DNA of 64,000 nucleotides from Mrakia gelida (taxonomy: Eukaryota; Basidiomycota; Tremellomycetes; Cystofilobasidiales; Mrakiaceae). The DNA is taken from positions 1,532,577 to 1,596,576 of the forward strand of contig BRON01000010.1 of the NCBI GenBank assembly GCA_024345305.1, given 5' to 3'. The notes under the pieces were generated by a model. It saw only the letters and a program-made list of their open reading frames with translations. It was not told the origin of the DNA and made no database searches. Position 1 is the first letter of the stretch, and each line of letters opens with the position of its first letter. A program made the translations under genes and the position numbers. This document shows positions 24,301-33,164 of this stretch, one piece after another.

Positions 24301-25704
24301 CTCCGAGACTTCTCACTCCACCCAACCCTCGACCTCATCCTCTTCAAGGAACTCATCCGAGTACCCAACGATCACCAACTTCGCCTCGACATCGTTCGCT
24401 CCTGCCACAACACCCTCCTTGCTGGTCACCTCGGACGAACCAAGACGCACGACCTCCTTCGACGATCCTTCATCTTCCCTCTGGACTCGGATTTCGTCGG
24501 AACCTACGTCGCGGGTTGTGATACCTGCGCTCGAAACAAACCCTCGCGACAACTCCCCCTCGGCCTCCTCCAACCTATCCCTCCTCCACTTGCTCCCTGG
24601 CGCCAAATTTCGATGGACGGAATCGTCAAGCTCCCTCTCTCCAACGGATTCGACTGCATTCAGGTCTTCGTCGATCGCTTCTCCAAGATGGTCGTCCTCG
24701 TCCCTTATAAGGAAGATGGATTCAACGCGTCGGATCTCGCCAAAATGTACCTTAACCACGTCGTCGCTCATCACGGTCTTCAAACAGACATCCTCTCGGA
24801 TCGCGGAACTACCTTCACCTCCTCCTTCTTCACCTCCTTCATCCAACTCCTCGGCGTTCGTCCTCACTTTACTACGGCGTTCCACCCTCAAGGAAACGGC
24901 CAAACGGAAAAGACGAATCAAGCAACGGAAACTTACCTTCGGATGTTTTGCGACTACAACCAATCGAACTGGTCCGGACTCCTCCCAACATGCGCCTTCG
25001 CTCTCAACAACTCTCGCTCGGCCACCACCCTCGAATCTCCCTTCTTCGCGGATCATGGTTACCATCCTTTGGCTCCCTCCGACTTCCTCCTCACCGCAAC
25101 CTCTCACAACCCCGCCGCCAACACCGAAATCCTCGCTCTCGCCAAAGTCCACTCCTCTATCCACCACTCAATCATCCACGCGCAAGACCTCCAAAAACAG
25201 TACTACGATCGGAAACATCGGGCTCCAATTCGACGCGACAAGGATGGAAAGGAGGTCGACCTCTTCAACGTCGGGGATCTCGTTTGGCTCAACTCCAGAA
25301 ACATCTCCACCGCTCGGCCCTCGTTCAAGCTCGACGCACGAAATCTCGGTCCCTTCCCCATTGTCAAGAAACTGTCCCCAATCACCTTCGTCCTGGACCT
25401 TCCCCCTACCCTCCAAATTCATCCCGTCTTCCACGTCTCGCTCCTCCTCCCTTACTCTCCCGGCCTCCACGATCAGCATCAGGATCCTCCCCCCATCATT
25501 GAATTCGAATCCCAGGAACACTTCATCCCGGAACGGATCCTCGCTCACGAACATCGTCCTGACGGAACCTACTACCTCGTTCACTGGGAAGGATATCAAG
25601 ATTTCGACGACACTTGGGAACCGGCCAACGGACTTGCTCGACTTCGAGTTCTCAACTCTTATCTTCGCTCTCACAAGGATGCTCGCCCTAGGAAAGGTTC
25701 TTAG
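21313..25704 (+). CDS. pol: Element 2 Pol polyprotein
   Basis: The frame is open from the codon after the Gag stop. Protease DSGATSN is near 21628-21650, the reverse transcriptase YLDD at 22879-22890 and the RNase H ETDASDFA near 23320. A proline-rich repeat linker (PPPSILAPSL, six full repeats plus a partial one) lies at about 23890-24170. The integrase zinc site is near 24400-24540, DDE core residues are near 24615-24915 and the chromodomain at about 25545-25680, ending at TAG 25702-25704. No ATG lies near the start, which supports expression as a Gag-Pol fusion across the TGA or by re-initiation. The polyprotein copies the element RNA and inserts the cDNA; the chromodomain usually guides it to heterochromatin. 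Confidence 0.93.
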   Translation, partial: RPQPSPFAQPNNHRSSLSSSSTINLPNSSLVANSKSTSHPHPGRLTTPSPLNISLNSLSNSLSPFIHPNPFEILALETIFSEEDHLVIEVSLGFGSFAVKTFAMLDSGATSNFVDSTFVSAHSLKTVAKPIPRELVVVDGRSISSGAVTHHTSPLPFSVTSSSPLHSETLSFDITTLGSYPIILGIPWLKKHEPTIGWSTHSLDFLSDHCDYHCLPPIADRNLRFPTASTPTPLSSLPSSFHPSPKPPSLSKPPPSKPRPSTRPTVASPSPPTSPLPQISIISAAAFTQAAKAGAFKNVYSLSANYSPVPVDISPPRSGEEPPSDPTFNLDKHLPPEFLPYRSVFEKSSADILPPHRSYDLKINTESGSTPPFQHIYGLSATELDALKTFIDENLTKGFIRHSTSPAGAPILFVKKKDGSLRLCVDYRGLNKITLKNRYPLPLIPESLDRLSKAKFFTKLDLRGAYNLVRIAPGDEWKTAFRCRYGHFEYTVMPFGLTNAPAAFQHFMNDTLRQHLDIFCIVYLDDILIYSNSLAEHTQHVSVILKALQEAQLWVKPEKCEFYKEEVDFLGYVVGRNGVRMDKNKVSAILEWSPPSSVKDIQVFLGFANFYRRFIHHFSEIAAPLTSLLRKDVPFDFGRDALSAFNKLKTAFTTAPVLTVFNPSLPLLLETDASDFAIAGILSQRSPTNEFNHPIAFYSRKLNPAELNYEIHDKEMLAIVECLKEWRHYCEGHPSTLTIHSDHEALQYFNSSKVLTRRQARWCELLGNFSFVIHYKQGTKMELPDALSRRSGLSEGSRASQQAPQRVLKPGQLVAPPHPPSEPFVNLTPAINTPPHLSIAQGSRPIRTSTRLSLSKPQQPQPPPSILAPSLDPAPQPPPSILAPSLVPASQPPPSILAPSLGPQPPPSPAPQPPPSILAPSLDPQPPPSILAPSLVPEPQPPPSILAPSLDPQPADPDPDLVGRIRRATSLDPSLDEIGQLLRNPTLPLEYDNFILLRDFSLHPTLDLILFKELIRVPNDHQLRLDIVRSCHNTLLAGHLGRTKTHDLLRRSFIFPLDSDFVGTYVAGCDTCARNKPSRQLPLGLLQPIPPPLAPWRQISMDGIVKLPLSNGFDCIQVFVDRFSKMVVLVPYKEDGFNASDLAKMYLNHVVAHHGLQTDILSDRGTTFTSSFFTSFIQLLGVRPHFTTAFHPQGNGQTEKTNQATETYLRMFCDYNQSNWSGLLPTCAFALNNSRSATTLESPFFADHGYHPLAPSDFLLTATSHNPAANTEILALAKVHSSIHHSIIHAQDLQKQYYDRKHRAPIRRDKDGKEVDLFNVGDLVWLNSRNISTARPSFKLDARNLGPFPIVKKLSPITFVLDLPPTLQIHPVFHVSLLLPYSPGLHDQHQDPPPIIEFESQEHFIPERILAHEHRPDGTYYLVHWEGYQDFDDTWEPANGLARLRVLNSYLRSHKDARPRKGS

Positions 25705-25741
25705 ACGCTCGAGAGACCTTCGCGTCTTAGATGGGGGATTA

Positions 25742-26100
25742 TGTCAGGGAATCAGGTTTCAGCTCCTTCTTGTTTCACTCTCCCTTACTCTTTCCCTTTC
25801 TTCCCCCTACTTCCCTTTCACCGCTACTAGTCCTTTGTTCTCAGCTACGCGTTCTGCCTTTGTCCCTTTGTTCATAACTCTTCCCCTGTTATCGTTTCAG
25901 CCTTCAAAGTCTTTTGTTCTTTCTTCCCTTTGATCGCTTCGCCTCCCTTAAATATGTTCGCCTCGCTTTTCACTTTCTAACCTCTATCTTGAATCACCTT
26001 TGGATCATACCTCGTCCTCGTTCCTCGATAAGCACCTGACTTCTCTTCGTCGCGTCGCTCTCGTTCCCTCGCCATCCCCGCTCCTTGCTCGATCCTCACA
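25742..26100 (+). repeat. Element 2 3' LTR
   Basis: 359 bp, apparently identical to the 5' LTR. The polypurine tract GATGGGGGATTA is immediately upstream (25730-25741). Confidence 0.93.
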
Positions 26101-26139
26101 TGGTGATAAGCAGGCGACCGGTTTGTTGATCTTGAATTA

Positions 26140-26498
26140 TGTGAGGATCGAGCGAGGAGCGGGGATGGCGAGGGAACGAGAGCGACGCGACGAAGAGAAG
26201 TCAGGTGCTTATCGAGGAACGAGGACGAGGTATGATCCAAAGGTGATTCAAGATAGAGGTTAGAAAGTGAAAAGCGAGGCGAACATATTTAAGGGAGGCG
26301 AAGCGATCAAAGGGAAGAAAGAACAAAAGACTTTGAAGGCTGAAACGATAACAGGGGAAGAGTTATGAACAAAGGGACAAAGGCAGAACGCGTAGCTGAG
26401 AACAAAGGACTAGTAGCGGTGAAAGGGAAGTAGGGGGGAGAAAGGGAAAGAGTAAGGGAGAGTGAAACAAGAAGGAGCTGAAACCTGATTCCCTGACA
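26140..26498 (-). repeat. Element 1 5' LTR (displaced by the nested insertion)
   Basis: 359 bp in minus orientation. The first 34 bp of the element 1 leader beyond the target duplication (26106-26139) sit to its left. The TSD half CTTCA follows at 26499. Confidence 0.92.
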
Positions 26499-27374
26499 CT
26501 TCAACTTTGAGGTGCTGGCCCTTATTCACGTCTCGCCGCCTTCGACCTTGACGTCTCTCACAAGGATGCAGCTAGGCTTGCTCCAGTTTCCTACCTCCTT
26601 CACGTCTCTCAAACCAAGAAGGTGATAATGTTGGTCTCTAGTCTTCAGAAACTACGAAACGACCCCCTCTTCGATCGACTCTTCTGATTCCTATCCTCCC
26701 ATCCCTTCGTTTACAAGCACTGCATGAATCGCGTTGATGAAACCGAGGTGCCAAGGGATGAATGCTCTACGAAACACGCAGAGATTGAGTCTGAGAGAGG
26801 ATAAACAAGCGAGGTATCGAGAAGAATAAAAGAAGGTTACGAACAAGGCAAAGATGAGCGAGACGGGCAAACAAGACAAGTGAGGGTACGAAAGAGGAGG
26901 GAGGGCGGGAGACTGTAAAAGTTCGTGCGAAGGAGAGGAGGGATTGAGGAAAGACGAGGGAGAGGAGGAGGAGAGAGAGAGAGCAAAATGTGGGAGGAGG
27001 AGCGAGATCGGACCGACGAGCTGAAGAAACGAGAATGAGAATGCGTCAGGAAAAGCAAGGGGGTGTAGACTCAGAACGCTTGAGGTGGCTACGGTAGCAC
27101 TTTCAACCTCCAGGATAAAGGGAGAGCCAGGATGGAGGTGGCTAGCGGCGCTTGAGACCTTGACTCAAGAGACGAAGGGTGAAGGGAATTTGATACTCAC
27201 AGAAGTCTCTGATGAAGTCTCCCGTGGTGCAACTGCCGTCTTCATCCTCCCACCCTTGATCGATCCTCGTTCTTCCTCTCACTCAACAAGGCAGATACGT
27301 CGGAGTGAGTCTTGTTCTCTCACTCTATCTATACAATAACCGCCCTGGCTTCGATTTTCTTTCCTTGCCTCCAG

Positions 27375-27954
27375 GTCCTCCTACTCTCGAGCAAAACGGT
27401 CGTCACTCCCTCCTCCCAAATTCCTCAGCTGACGGAAGTCGTTTCCTGCCTCGCCGCCATTGCTTTGGAGTTGTCTCAGTCTACCGCCAAGCTCGAGAGC
27501 ATTGTCAGCAAGCGGACAGCTAGACTTCAGGACGCTCTCAGCGCAAAGACGACTTTTTTGTCTCACAGTGCGTTTTCACCAGCGATCACGACGCTTCTCG
27601 ATCCATCTGTTGCTGACCTCTTTTTCCATCCGTTCACAGTGGGGCATGAGCTACGAACTCCTCTGTTTGCCGTGCTGGGTCTTGCTGCCGTCCTTGAGGA
27701 CTCGCCTGGATCGAACTCGGTGCAGGTGAGTCTTTCGAGCTTTGTGTTGTGTCTGGTAAGGACTTCCCTCTCTCTCGAAGAACGTTTGCTTACTCTCGCT
27801 TGATTTTCTAGTGTGACCATCCTGCTACCATTAGATCCTTGGGAGAAGACCTGCAGACTCTCATCTGCAATGTCCTTGACTACTCTCGGCTTGAGTCTGG
27901 CTTGATGGCAAAGAGTCAGCTCCTCAAATCAATCACTTTTCCCGCTTCGAGAGG
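27375..27954 (+). pseudogene. HisKA (phosphoacceptor) segment of the histidine kinase relic
   Basis: There are three exons with good splice sites: 27375-27567, 27640-27725 and 27812-27954. They encode a coiled-coil-like lead (LESIVSKRTARLQDALSAKT) and then FLSHMGHELRTPLFAVLGL. HELRTPL is the canonical H-box, with the phospho-accepting His at codon 27645-27647. SLGEDLQTLICNVLDYSRLE follows, the usual second HisKA helix. Introns have GTGCGT/CACAG and GTGAGT/CTAG borders. A further donor follows at 27955. The ATPase domain that should come next is absent, because the inverted-repeat arm starts at 28097. Confidence 0.75.
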
Positions 27955-28134
27955 GTGAGTTGTTTTCCTTCACTTCCCTCTCTCCTCGGTGCCGCCCCGT
28001 TTTCACATTCCTCAATCTCTCTGGTATCTCTTCTACATCTACACCAGCTTATATCATTCCATCATCATAATCTCTGCCATCCGGCGCCTTCGCCCCTTGC
28101 TGTCCAGTCCCTTAACTGGGCTTGCTTAGTCATC

Positions 28135-28216
28135 GGGTGGATCGTATAGGGGTTATTATTCAAGATTTCCATTGAGAGATTTTCTTGAGACGCGTGTTCG
28201 AGTCACGCTTCACTCA
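28135..28216 (+). tRNA. tRNA-Gly(UCC), intron-containing
   Basis: Same sequence as the copy at 10124-10205. All four stems pair; anticodon UCC with an intron of about 10 nt; discriminator A. Confidence 0.7.
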
Positions 28217-28645
28217 TTTTGCCCCGGGGGCGTCTGTCTTTTGGTTTCCAACACGTCGACAAGTCCTCGTCGGTGTTGTGAGGTGCAGCGAAGACCGGTT
28301 TCTTCCCATTTGGATCTTCTTTTTCTCAGCTTTTCCAGCGATGAGTGCTTTGAGACCTTAGGTCAGCAGGGTCTCCCTCGCTGCCCTCGTCGTTCTCCCT
28401 CCCTTATCTGCCCCCTCTCTCACCTGACGCGCCCTTCCTCCCGCGCTCCCTCCGGCGCGCTCTCCCTTCCCTTTCACCACCGAAACTCTTGCTTCCCCTT
28501 TCCTCCCTCCTCCCTCCCACCTCCCACTCATCACCATCCTTTCGCAGCCCGTCCAAACGCTCCTTCTAGCAGCGAAAAGAGCCTCGAAACGCGTTGTTTC
28601 GAACCCACTGATCCATTTTGGCATGGCGATAATTTGTCATCCACT

Positions 28646-28733
28646 GGTCGTGCGGTCTAGTGGTTTTGACTCTTGACTTCGACGTTTCATCATTGATATC
28701 AAGCAATCGTCGGTTCGATCCCGGCCATGATCT
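28646..28733 (+). tRNA. tRNA-Arg(UCG), intron-containing
   Basis: Same sequence as the copy at 9607-9694. Anticodon UCG, intron of about 15 nt, unusual T discriminator. Confidence 0.65.
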
Positions 28734-29209
28734 AACAGGTTTCCATTTTGTCCTCCGTTTGGACGCGTCGGTTGATCCTTTTGGTGGGGAGGGAGAAGAG
28801 GAAGAGGGGGAAGAACTGCTCTTTGACGCGCTGGAGGGAGCGGGGAAAGCAAACGAGCATCAAGCACAGATGCCTTCGCTTTTGCGGCCAGTTGAGCAAC
28901 AGGAAGGCCGAGGTAGCCCCTCACATGCAACGGAAGCAACAGTGAAGAAAGGGAAGGGGGGGAGGATGGAGGGAGGGAGGACCGATGATTGACTTCAGCT
29001 CCCTTCTCTGCCCCTTTCCCTCCCTCCCCACGCCCCGCTCTCAACAGCACGCGCTTCCCTCTGCGTACCACTCTCTTTCACACTTCCTGGAAGCTCCCTC
29101 CGCTTCCCTTCTGTCTTCATACAGACGACAAGAGGCAGGAAAGGAAGGAGCAAGACGCTCCCTTACAGTGCCTATGAACTAGCACAGCCCCCCATTTAAT
29201 TGTCATCAA

Positions 29210-29293
29210 GCTCAGATCGTCTATCGGTTAGGACGTAAGCTTAACATCTTGATTTGTTCGCTTGCAAGCTGGGTTCGATTCCCAGTCCGAGTA
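29210..29293 (+). tRNA. tRNA-Val(AAC)-like, intron-containing
   Basis: Same sequence as the copy at 9047-9130, including the A-C mismatch in the acceptor stem. A T-run (CCTTTTTTGCC) that can end Pol III transcription lies just downstream. Confidence 0.6.
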
Positions 29294-29654
29294 CTTCCTT
29301 TTTTGCCGTTCGACACGTCGACTCGACTCTTCCGTTGAGTAGACTGTTTCACTCCTTCGCGCCTTCTTCCCTTTTGGGAGGGATACTCCTTGTTCTCATT
29401 TGGTGCAAGGAAGTCGGGAGATTGCGATGAGTGAGATGGAGGGAGAGAGACCTGAGTTGCGACGACACGTCGCGTCTGTCCTCCTCCTCCGTTTCAGCCC
29501 TTCTTCTCTTTCCCTTGATGACATGATAGCCTAGATAGCATGGTAGTCCATTGTAGAGCGCTGTGATATGCTCTAGACTAGCATTGGACACAGAGAAGAG
29601 CGTGAAAAGCAAAAGGGACTGCTCAACGACGCGCTCCCTCTCATTCACTGCGAG

Positions 29655-30780
29655 ACAAGTCTTCCAACTTTTGACTCTGGCCCTCTCTTAGGAGACGACT
29701 CTCATCAGGATGTCTTGAGATCTGCAGTCCCACAGTCAGAGATCCCTGCGAGACCACTGCTCACTTCCTCGTCGCCTCACGAGCTTGCACTTTTCCTTCA
29801 TCAACGTTGTGATCTGCTCCTCCTCAACATCACCCTTGTCCCATCCTTTCTTTCTCTTCCCCAACCAACTTTCCCTCTTCCTCGCGTGAGCTTCCCTTCT
29901 CATAGTAAGCAAGCAAGCAAACTCTCCTTGCCTTCAACGAGCTTGTTGACAAACACGTCCCCTCGTCCTCCCTTCCCCCAAGCTTAACTCTCCTTTCCAC
30001 CTACTCCCAAACTTGTATACAAGACATTCACCTTTGTGAATTCCTTCCCTCAACCGGTCAACTCTCTCTCTCTCCTCAACAGAAGGCAACCCGACTTGAT
30101 GAGGCGACGCGTTCACTGATCTTGTTCTGTCTCCGCCGCCTTGGTTGATGAGCTGATTGATCACACAAGGAAGGATTGCCCATCTGGACGTAAAGACCTG
30201 AGTCACCAAACAATACTCAGCGTCTCATCTCTCCAAGTCGAGACAAGAACACGTCAATTCAAGAGAACACGTCGTAGCTGTGGTGTCGTTGCCCTCGGAT
30301 CTGTCCTCCGCATGCTCCTCATCTCATTGCCAACACGGCAACGCCCTCGCCCCAACTCAACTAGATGACAACAAAGAAGGAAGAGAAGTAAAGGAGGAGG
30401 ACTCACATCTCGCCAGGGTTAGCCAAAGAGGGAGGAAGAGTAAGCGACGCGAAAGGATCCCTGAATAATAGAAGAAAAAGGAAGAAGAAGAGACAAGGAG
30501 TCAGTGCTTGTCGTGTCCTCTCACTTGCTTGCTCTCCCACCCACCTCCAGCATCCTTGCACCTCCCTTTTCACCACGCCCCTCTTTGCCACCAACCCATC
30601 ACCACTCCAGCCAACCGAAGAGAAGAAGGATGAAGGGAGAAAGGAGGTCTCACCAACACAAAGCTCGCGCGCTCTCCAAGTCCCAACCCACCTCCAACTT
30701 GCTCGACACATACTGTGCCGGAAGCAATTTCAAGGATGGTTTGCCTACCACAATTTGCCGGCCTGGCCAGCAACAAGATG
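29655..30780 (-). repeat. Outer (diverged) arm of the inverted repeat, right copy
   Basis: The reverse complement aligns with 7280-8685, as described for that arm. No intact gene is visible. A minus-strand relic with translation RQTILEI...GTVCVEQVGG near 30690-30750 matches the left arm's plus-strand reading. Confidence 0.6.
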
Positions 30781-31395
30781 GCGCCAAAGGAAGGGAGGAA
30801 GAAGTGAGAAGAGCGACAAGGAGGGCAACGAGAGGAGCACAACATGACAACGAGGCGAGGAGAGAAAAAAGGGTTGAGGCGACGGAAAGGATGGAGGGTG
30901 AAGAGGAAGGGTGGGAGAGCAACCTGCAGAGGGGAAGAGGAAAGGTGGGAGAAGAAAGAGCAGGGCAAGGGAGTCAGTTGTCAAAACAAAACTTGGGAGA
31001 GGAGTGCAGTGGAGAGGGTGAGGTCATGAAGCTGAGGCAGTTTCAGCACTGAAATCAGGAGTCAGCTTGATCAGTGTTGACTTTTGTGAGCAAAGATATA
31101 ATAAACTCGTGACAGGAACAACGGAGAGTGAAGAGAGAAAAAGAGAGTGTAGAGAAGAGAGAGAAGAGAGAGAAGAAAGAGAGAGAACCAGCAAGCAAAA
31201 GACTAGTAGAAGGAGGGGAGTTCAGTCGTGCAGGTTGGATGCTGCTCAAAATCCTCGCGCTTCTGCTCAAGACGGAGTTCAAAAAGGTAGAGAACGAACA
31301 TCAGATCAACTCTCCCTCTTGTGCCCTTACCTTACAAGCGCACCTCCTTTGGCTTTCAACTACATACACACTTGATGAAGTGGCTTAGTCATCAC
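30781..31395. other. Stretch without a recognised gene
   Basis: Purine-rich on the plus strand (many GGAAGAG and GAGAGAG runs, especially 31120-31200). No frame shows a domain. Confidence 0.5.
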
Positions 31396-31567
31396 GCTTC
31401 CTTGGTTTAGTGGTATAACGCGACACTAGTAAAAGGAAGGAGAAAAGGAAAGAAAGAAAGGGGGAGGGAAAAAAGAGATGACCAAGTTCTCTCCTCCCCC
31501 CCCCCCTTTCTTCTCTCTCTTCTGTTACGAAATGTTGAGGTCAGTCGTTCGATCCGGCTAGGAAGCT
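31396..31567 (+). tRNA. tRNA-Thr(AGU) with a long intron of about 97 nt
   Basis: Acceptor GCTTCCT/AGGAAGC pairs perfectly. D arm is GTT-TAGTGGTAT-AAC, anticodon stem CGACA (31421-31425)/TGTTG (31533-31537), loop CT-AGT-A (anticodon 31428-31430) and T arm AGTCG-TTCGATC-CGGCT. The two halves are separated between positions 37 and 38 by about 97 nt that includes a long purine run and a C9 run. The discriminator is T. Confidence 0.7.
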
Positions 31568-31785
31568 CTCCTTTTGCGCTCTGCTGCCCCAGTGTGTCTG
31601 GCGTGCACCAGAAGAAGCGCAAGGGGCAGGCAGCATGCTCTCTTTTAGTTCCGCATGAGCCTTCTCTGTCATTGCCCTTTTGTCTCTTTCAAGGTCAGCT
31701 CTTCAATCCCCTTCTATGCATTCGGTCCGGCCAGAGTTGCCGCCTGCCAAAAAAGGAAAGTGCCGGCAAGAAGACCAAAAGGGAA

Positions 31786-31869
31786 TGGAGAAACGGGGAA
31801 TTGAACCCCGGTTACAAACAAATCTCATAAGAATGCGAAGCTTATGTGATACCACTACACTATTTCCCC
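31786..31869 (-). tRNA. tRNA-Ala(CGC), intron-containing
   Basis: Acceptor GGGGAAA/TTTCTCC carries the G3-U70 pair that marks tRNA-Ala. D stem GTG/CAC, T arm CGGGG-TTCAATT-CCCCG and discriminator A. The anticodon loop reads TT-CGC-A, and the stem TAAGC pairs with GTTTG across an intron of about 14 nt. Confidence 0.75.
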
Positions 31870-32408
31870 GTGATAACCGACTGTTCGGGGTAAGACACTA
31901 GTACGTGCACCGCAGAGGCAGCCGTCCCTTCTTTTCCCCCTCCGCTCCTCCTCCTTTGCCCCTCCTTGCCTCGGCTCCTCAGACTGCAGCAGTATAACTC
32001 GCAGCAGCGTACAGCATGAACATAGAAAGGATGAAAGGATTAATTCAATCCCACTGCCTGGGCAAGAGGTGGGAGCCGGCGGGAGGAGGAAAGAGGAGAA
32101 GGCCAGAAGGATGGACAAGGAGATGAACAGAAGGATGAGCATGAGCTTCAGAAGCACGGTGCTAAGTGGTGCTGCTGAAGATGCCAGCAGCCTCCATAAC
32201 AAGGGCTCGGATGTGGAGGGACAGACAGGAGCAGCCTGTGAATGGTAAGAGAGATGAGCGAGGAAGGTCAGTTGGGTTCCCATCAGCAGGTTAGCTTGCG
32301 AAGACAGTCCAAGACATACGCAAAAAACCTTCTCTCTGCCAGAATCTCTCTTTATATACATGAGCTCCGAATTTGCAATCATTAAAAGCCGGAGTTTCTT
32401 CTCCTCTT

Positions 32409-32483
32409 GACCGATTAGCTCAGTTGGTTTAGAGCGTGGTGCTAATAACGCCAAGGTCTTGGGTTCGATCCCCACATTGGTCA
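32409..32483 (+). tRNA. tRNA-Ile(AAU)
   Basis: Canonical cloverleaf: acceptor GACCGAT/ATTGGTC, D arm GCTC...GAGC, anticodon stem TGGTG/CGCCA with loop CTAATAA (anticodon AAU), T arm TTGGG-TTCGATC-CCCAC with one mismatch or wobble, and discriminator A. No intron. A T7 terminator run follows at 32485-32491. Confidence 0.93.
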
Positions 32484-32770
32484 CTTTTTTTGCCGCCCAA
32501 GAGCTCACCTTCCTACAAAGTTTGCTTTTGAACTTCTGGAAGCATCAGTTTGTCTTTTTGGCTCCAATTCCGGATTTGGGATTTTGGAGCCTGAAGATTT
32601 GCCCCTAACACGTGTTTCGTATGACGACTTAGCAGCTCTTCCTTCTTTGTCTCCAACGGCTTGATGCTTGAGCAAGCTGTCTGCCCTGGAACCTCAGATA
32701 TCCAGACGTGAATCTCCAGACCACCCTTTCCGTCTGCTATGTACCGTCAGCTGCACTTCAGACCATATAC

Positions 32771-33040
32771 TTTATTGCAGTCTTGTAACTGGAAGTTCCT
32801 CGGGACGGAATAGTCCGTGGGTATCTAATTCTGCAAGAATTTCAAGACTCTCATCCCGAGGTGAAGATTTGAACAGACAAACAGTAGATCCCGCACTTCG
32901 TCAAGGGAGGAAGTGAGGGATCTCCTTCAGTTCCCTCTCCCGCCCCGAGTTTTTATTGCAGTCTTGTAACTGGAAGTTCCTCGGGACGGAATAGTCCGTG
33001 GGTATCTAATTCTGCGAGAATTTCAAGACTCTCACCGGTC
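32771..33040. repeat. Two direct copies of a hairpin-forming element of about 78 bp
   Basis: The stretch from TTTATTGCAGTCTTG to CAAGACTCTC occurs at 32771-32852 and 32952-33033, 181 bp apart, with one base difference inside (CAAG/CGAG). The ends AGTCTTG and CAAGACT can pair, and an inner GGAC/GTCC pair flanks GGAATA. Function unknown. Confidence 0.65.
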
Positions 33041-33164
33041 GCTCGACCCAGCGAGGGGAAACACCCCCAAAAAGCGCAGTGAGCAGTCCCAAACTTCAAA
33101 CAGCTCTCAACCTTGCTACAGACCTCGGATCCGAACGAAACCTGGATGGTTGGAAAGGTCTGGT

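Larger units (their letters stand above)
19756..26100 (+). mobile_element. Ty3/gypsy chromovirus, element 2 (6,345 bp, complete)
   Basis: It has LTRs of 359 bp at 19756-20114 and 25742-26100, and a 5-bp target duplication TGGTG at 19751-19755 and 26101-26105. It sits in the leader of element 1 in opposite orientation. Its two LTRs share marker bases (CTTCCCCC, CTCCTTGCTCG) that element 1 lacks. Gag and Pol are both open, so it appears the youngest and potentially autonomous copy. Confidence 0.95.
13852..26498 (-). mobile_element. Ty3/gypsy chromovirus, element 1 (about 6.3 kb, split by element 2)
   Basis: The element lies on the minus strand with its 3' LTR at 13852-14210 and 5' LTR at 26140-26498, both 359 bp and apparently identical. 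It is flanked by the 5-bp duplication CTTCA (13847-13851 and 26499-26503). Its leader is split after 19755 by element 2 and resumes at 26106; removing element 2 and one TGGTG restores a leader equal to that of element 3. LTR marker bases (GGGGGGAG and GAGCGAGGAG) are shared by its two LTRs and differ from element 2. Gag and Pol frames are open, so it may have been active until it was interrupted. Confidence 0.93.
10244..28096 (+). pseudogene. Interrupted sensor histidine kinase gene (relic)
   Basis: Coding-like exons on the plus strand run through 10452-10664 (ending SQLLEAVAALI), 11660-12380 (pieces such as HSVTWWVNTLRVAILFGAKE and SIYHLVYGDDSKQVEVEAN), 13560-13851 and 26504-26620 (GAF-like FGAVALRDPTSNSL...GAGPYSRLAAFDLDV) to a HisKA segment at 27375-27954. 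They are joined by normal-looking short introns. A helical region, then GAF, then HisKA is the order of the large fungal hybrid kinases of the Chk1/group X type; that assignment is an inference. The gene is broken by a TIR element (12421-13016), the nested chromoviruses (13852-26498, TSD CTTCA) and a stop where GAF-like coding resumes. Both ends are cut by the inverted-repeat arms, so kinase-core and receiver parts are missing. Confidence 0.55.
28097..29654 (-). repeat. Inner arm of the inverted repeat, right copy (1,558 bp)
   Basis: Mirror of 8686-10243, with no difference found by eye. Homology begins at TTGCTGTCCAG (28097) and, beyond CACTGCGAG (29654), becomes the diverged outer arm. Confidence 0.9.

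Noticed and set aside
26691..27058. Minus-strand frames of 62-73 codons between the GAF-like and HisKA parts
   Set aside because: They are low-complexity Ser/Leu/Arg readings of purine-rich DNA, with no motif or splice support.
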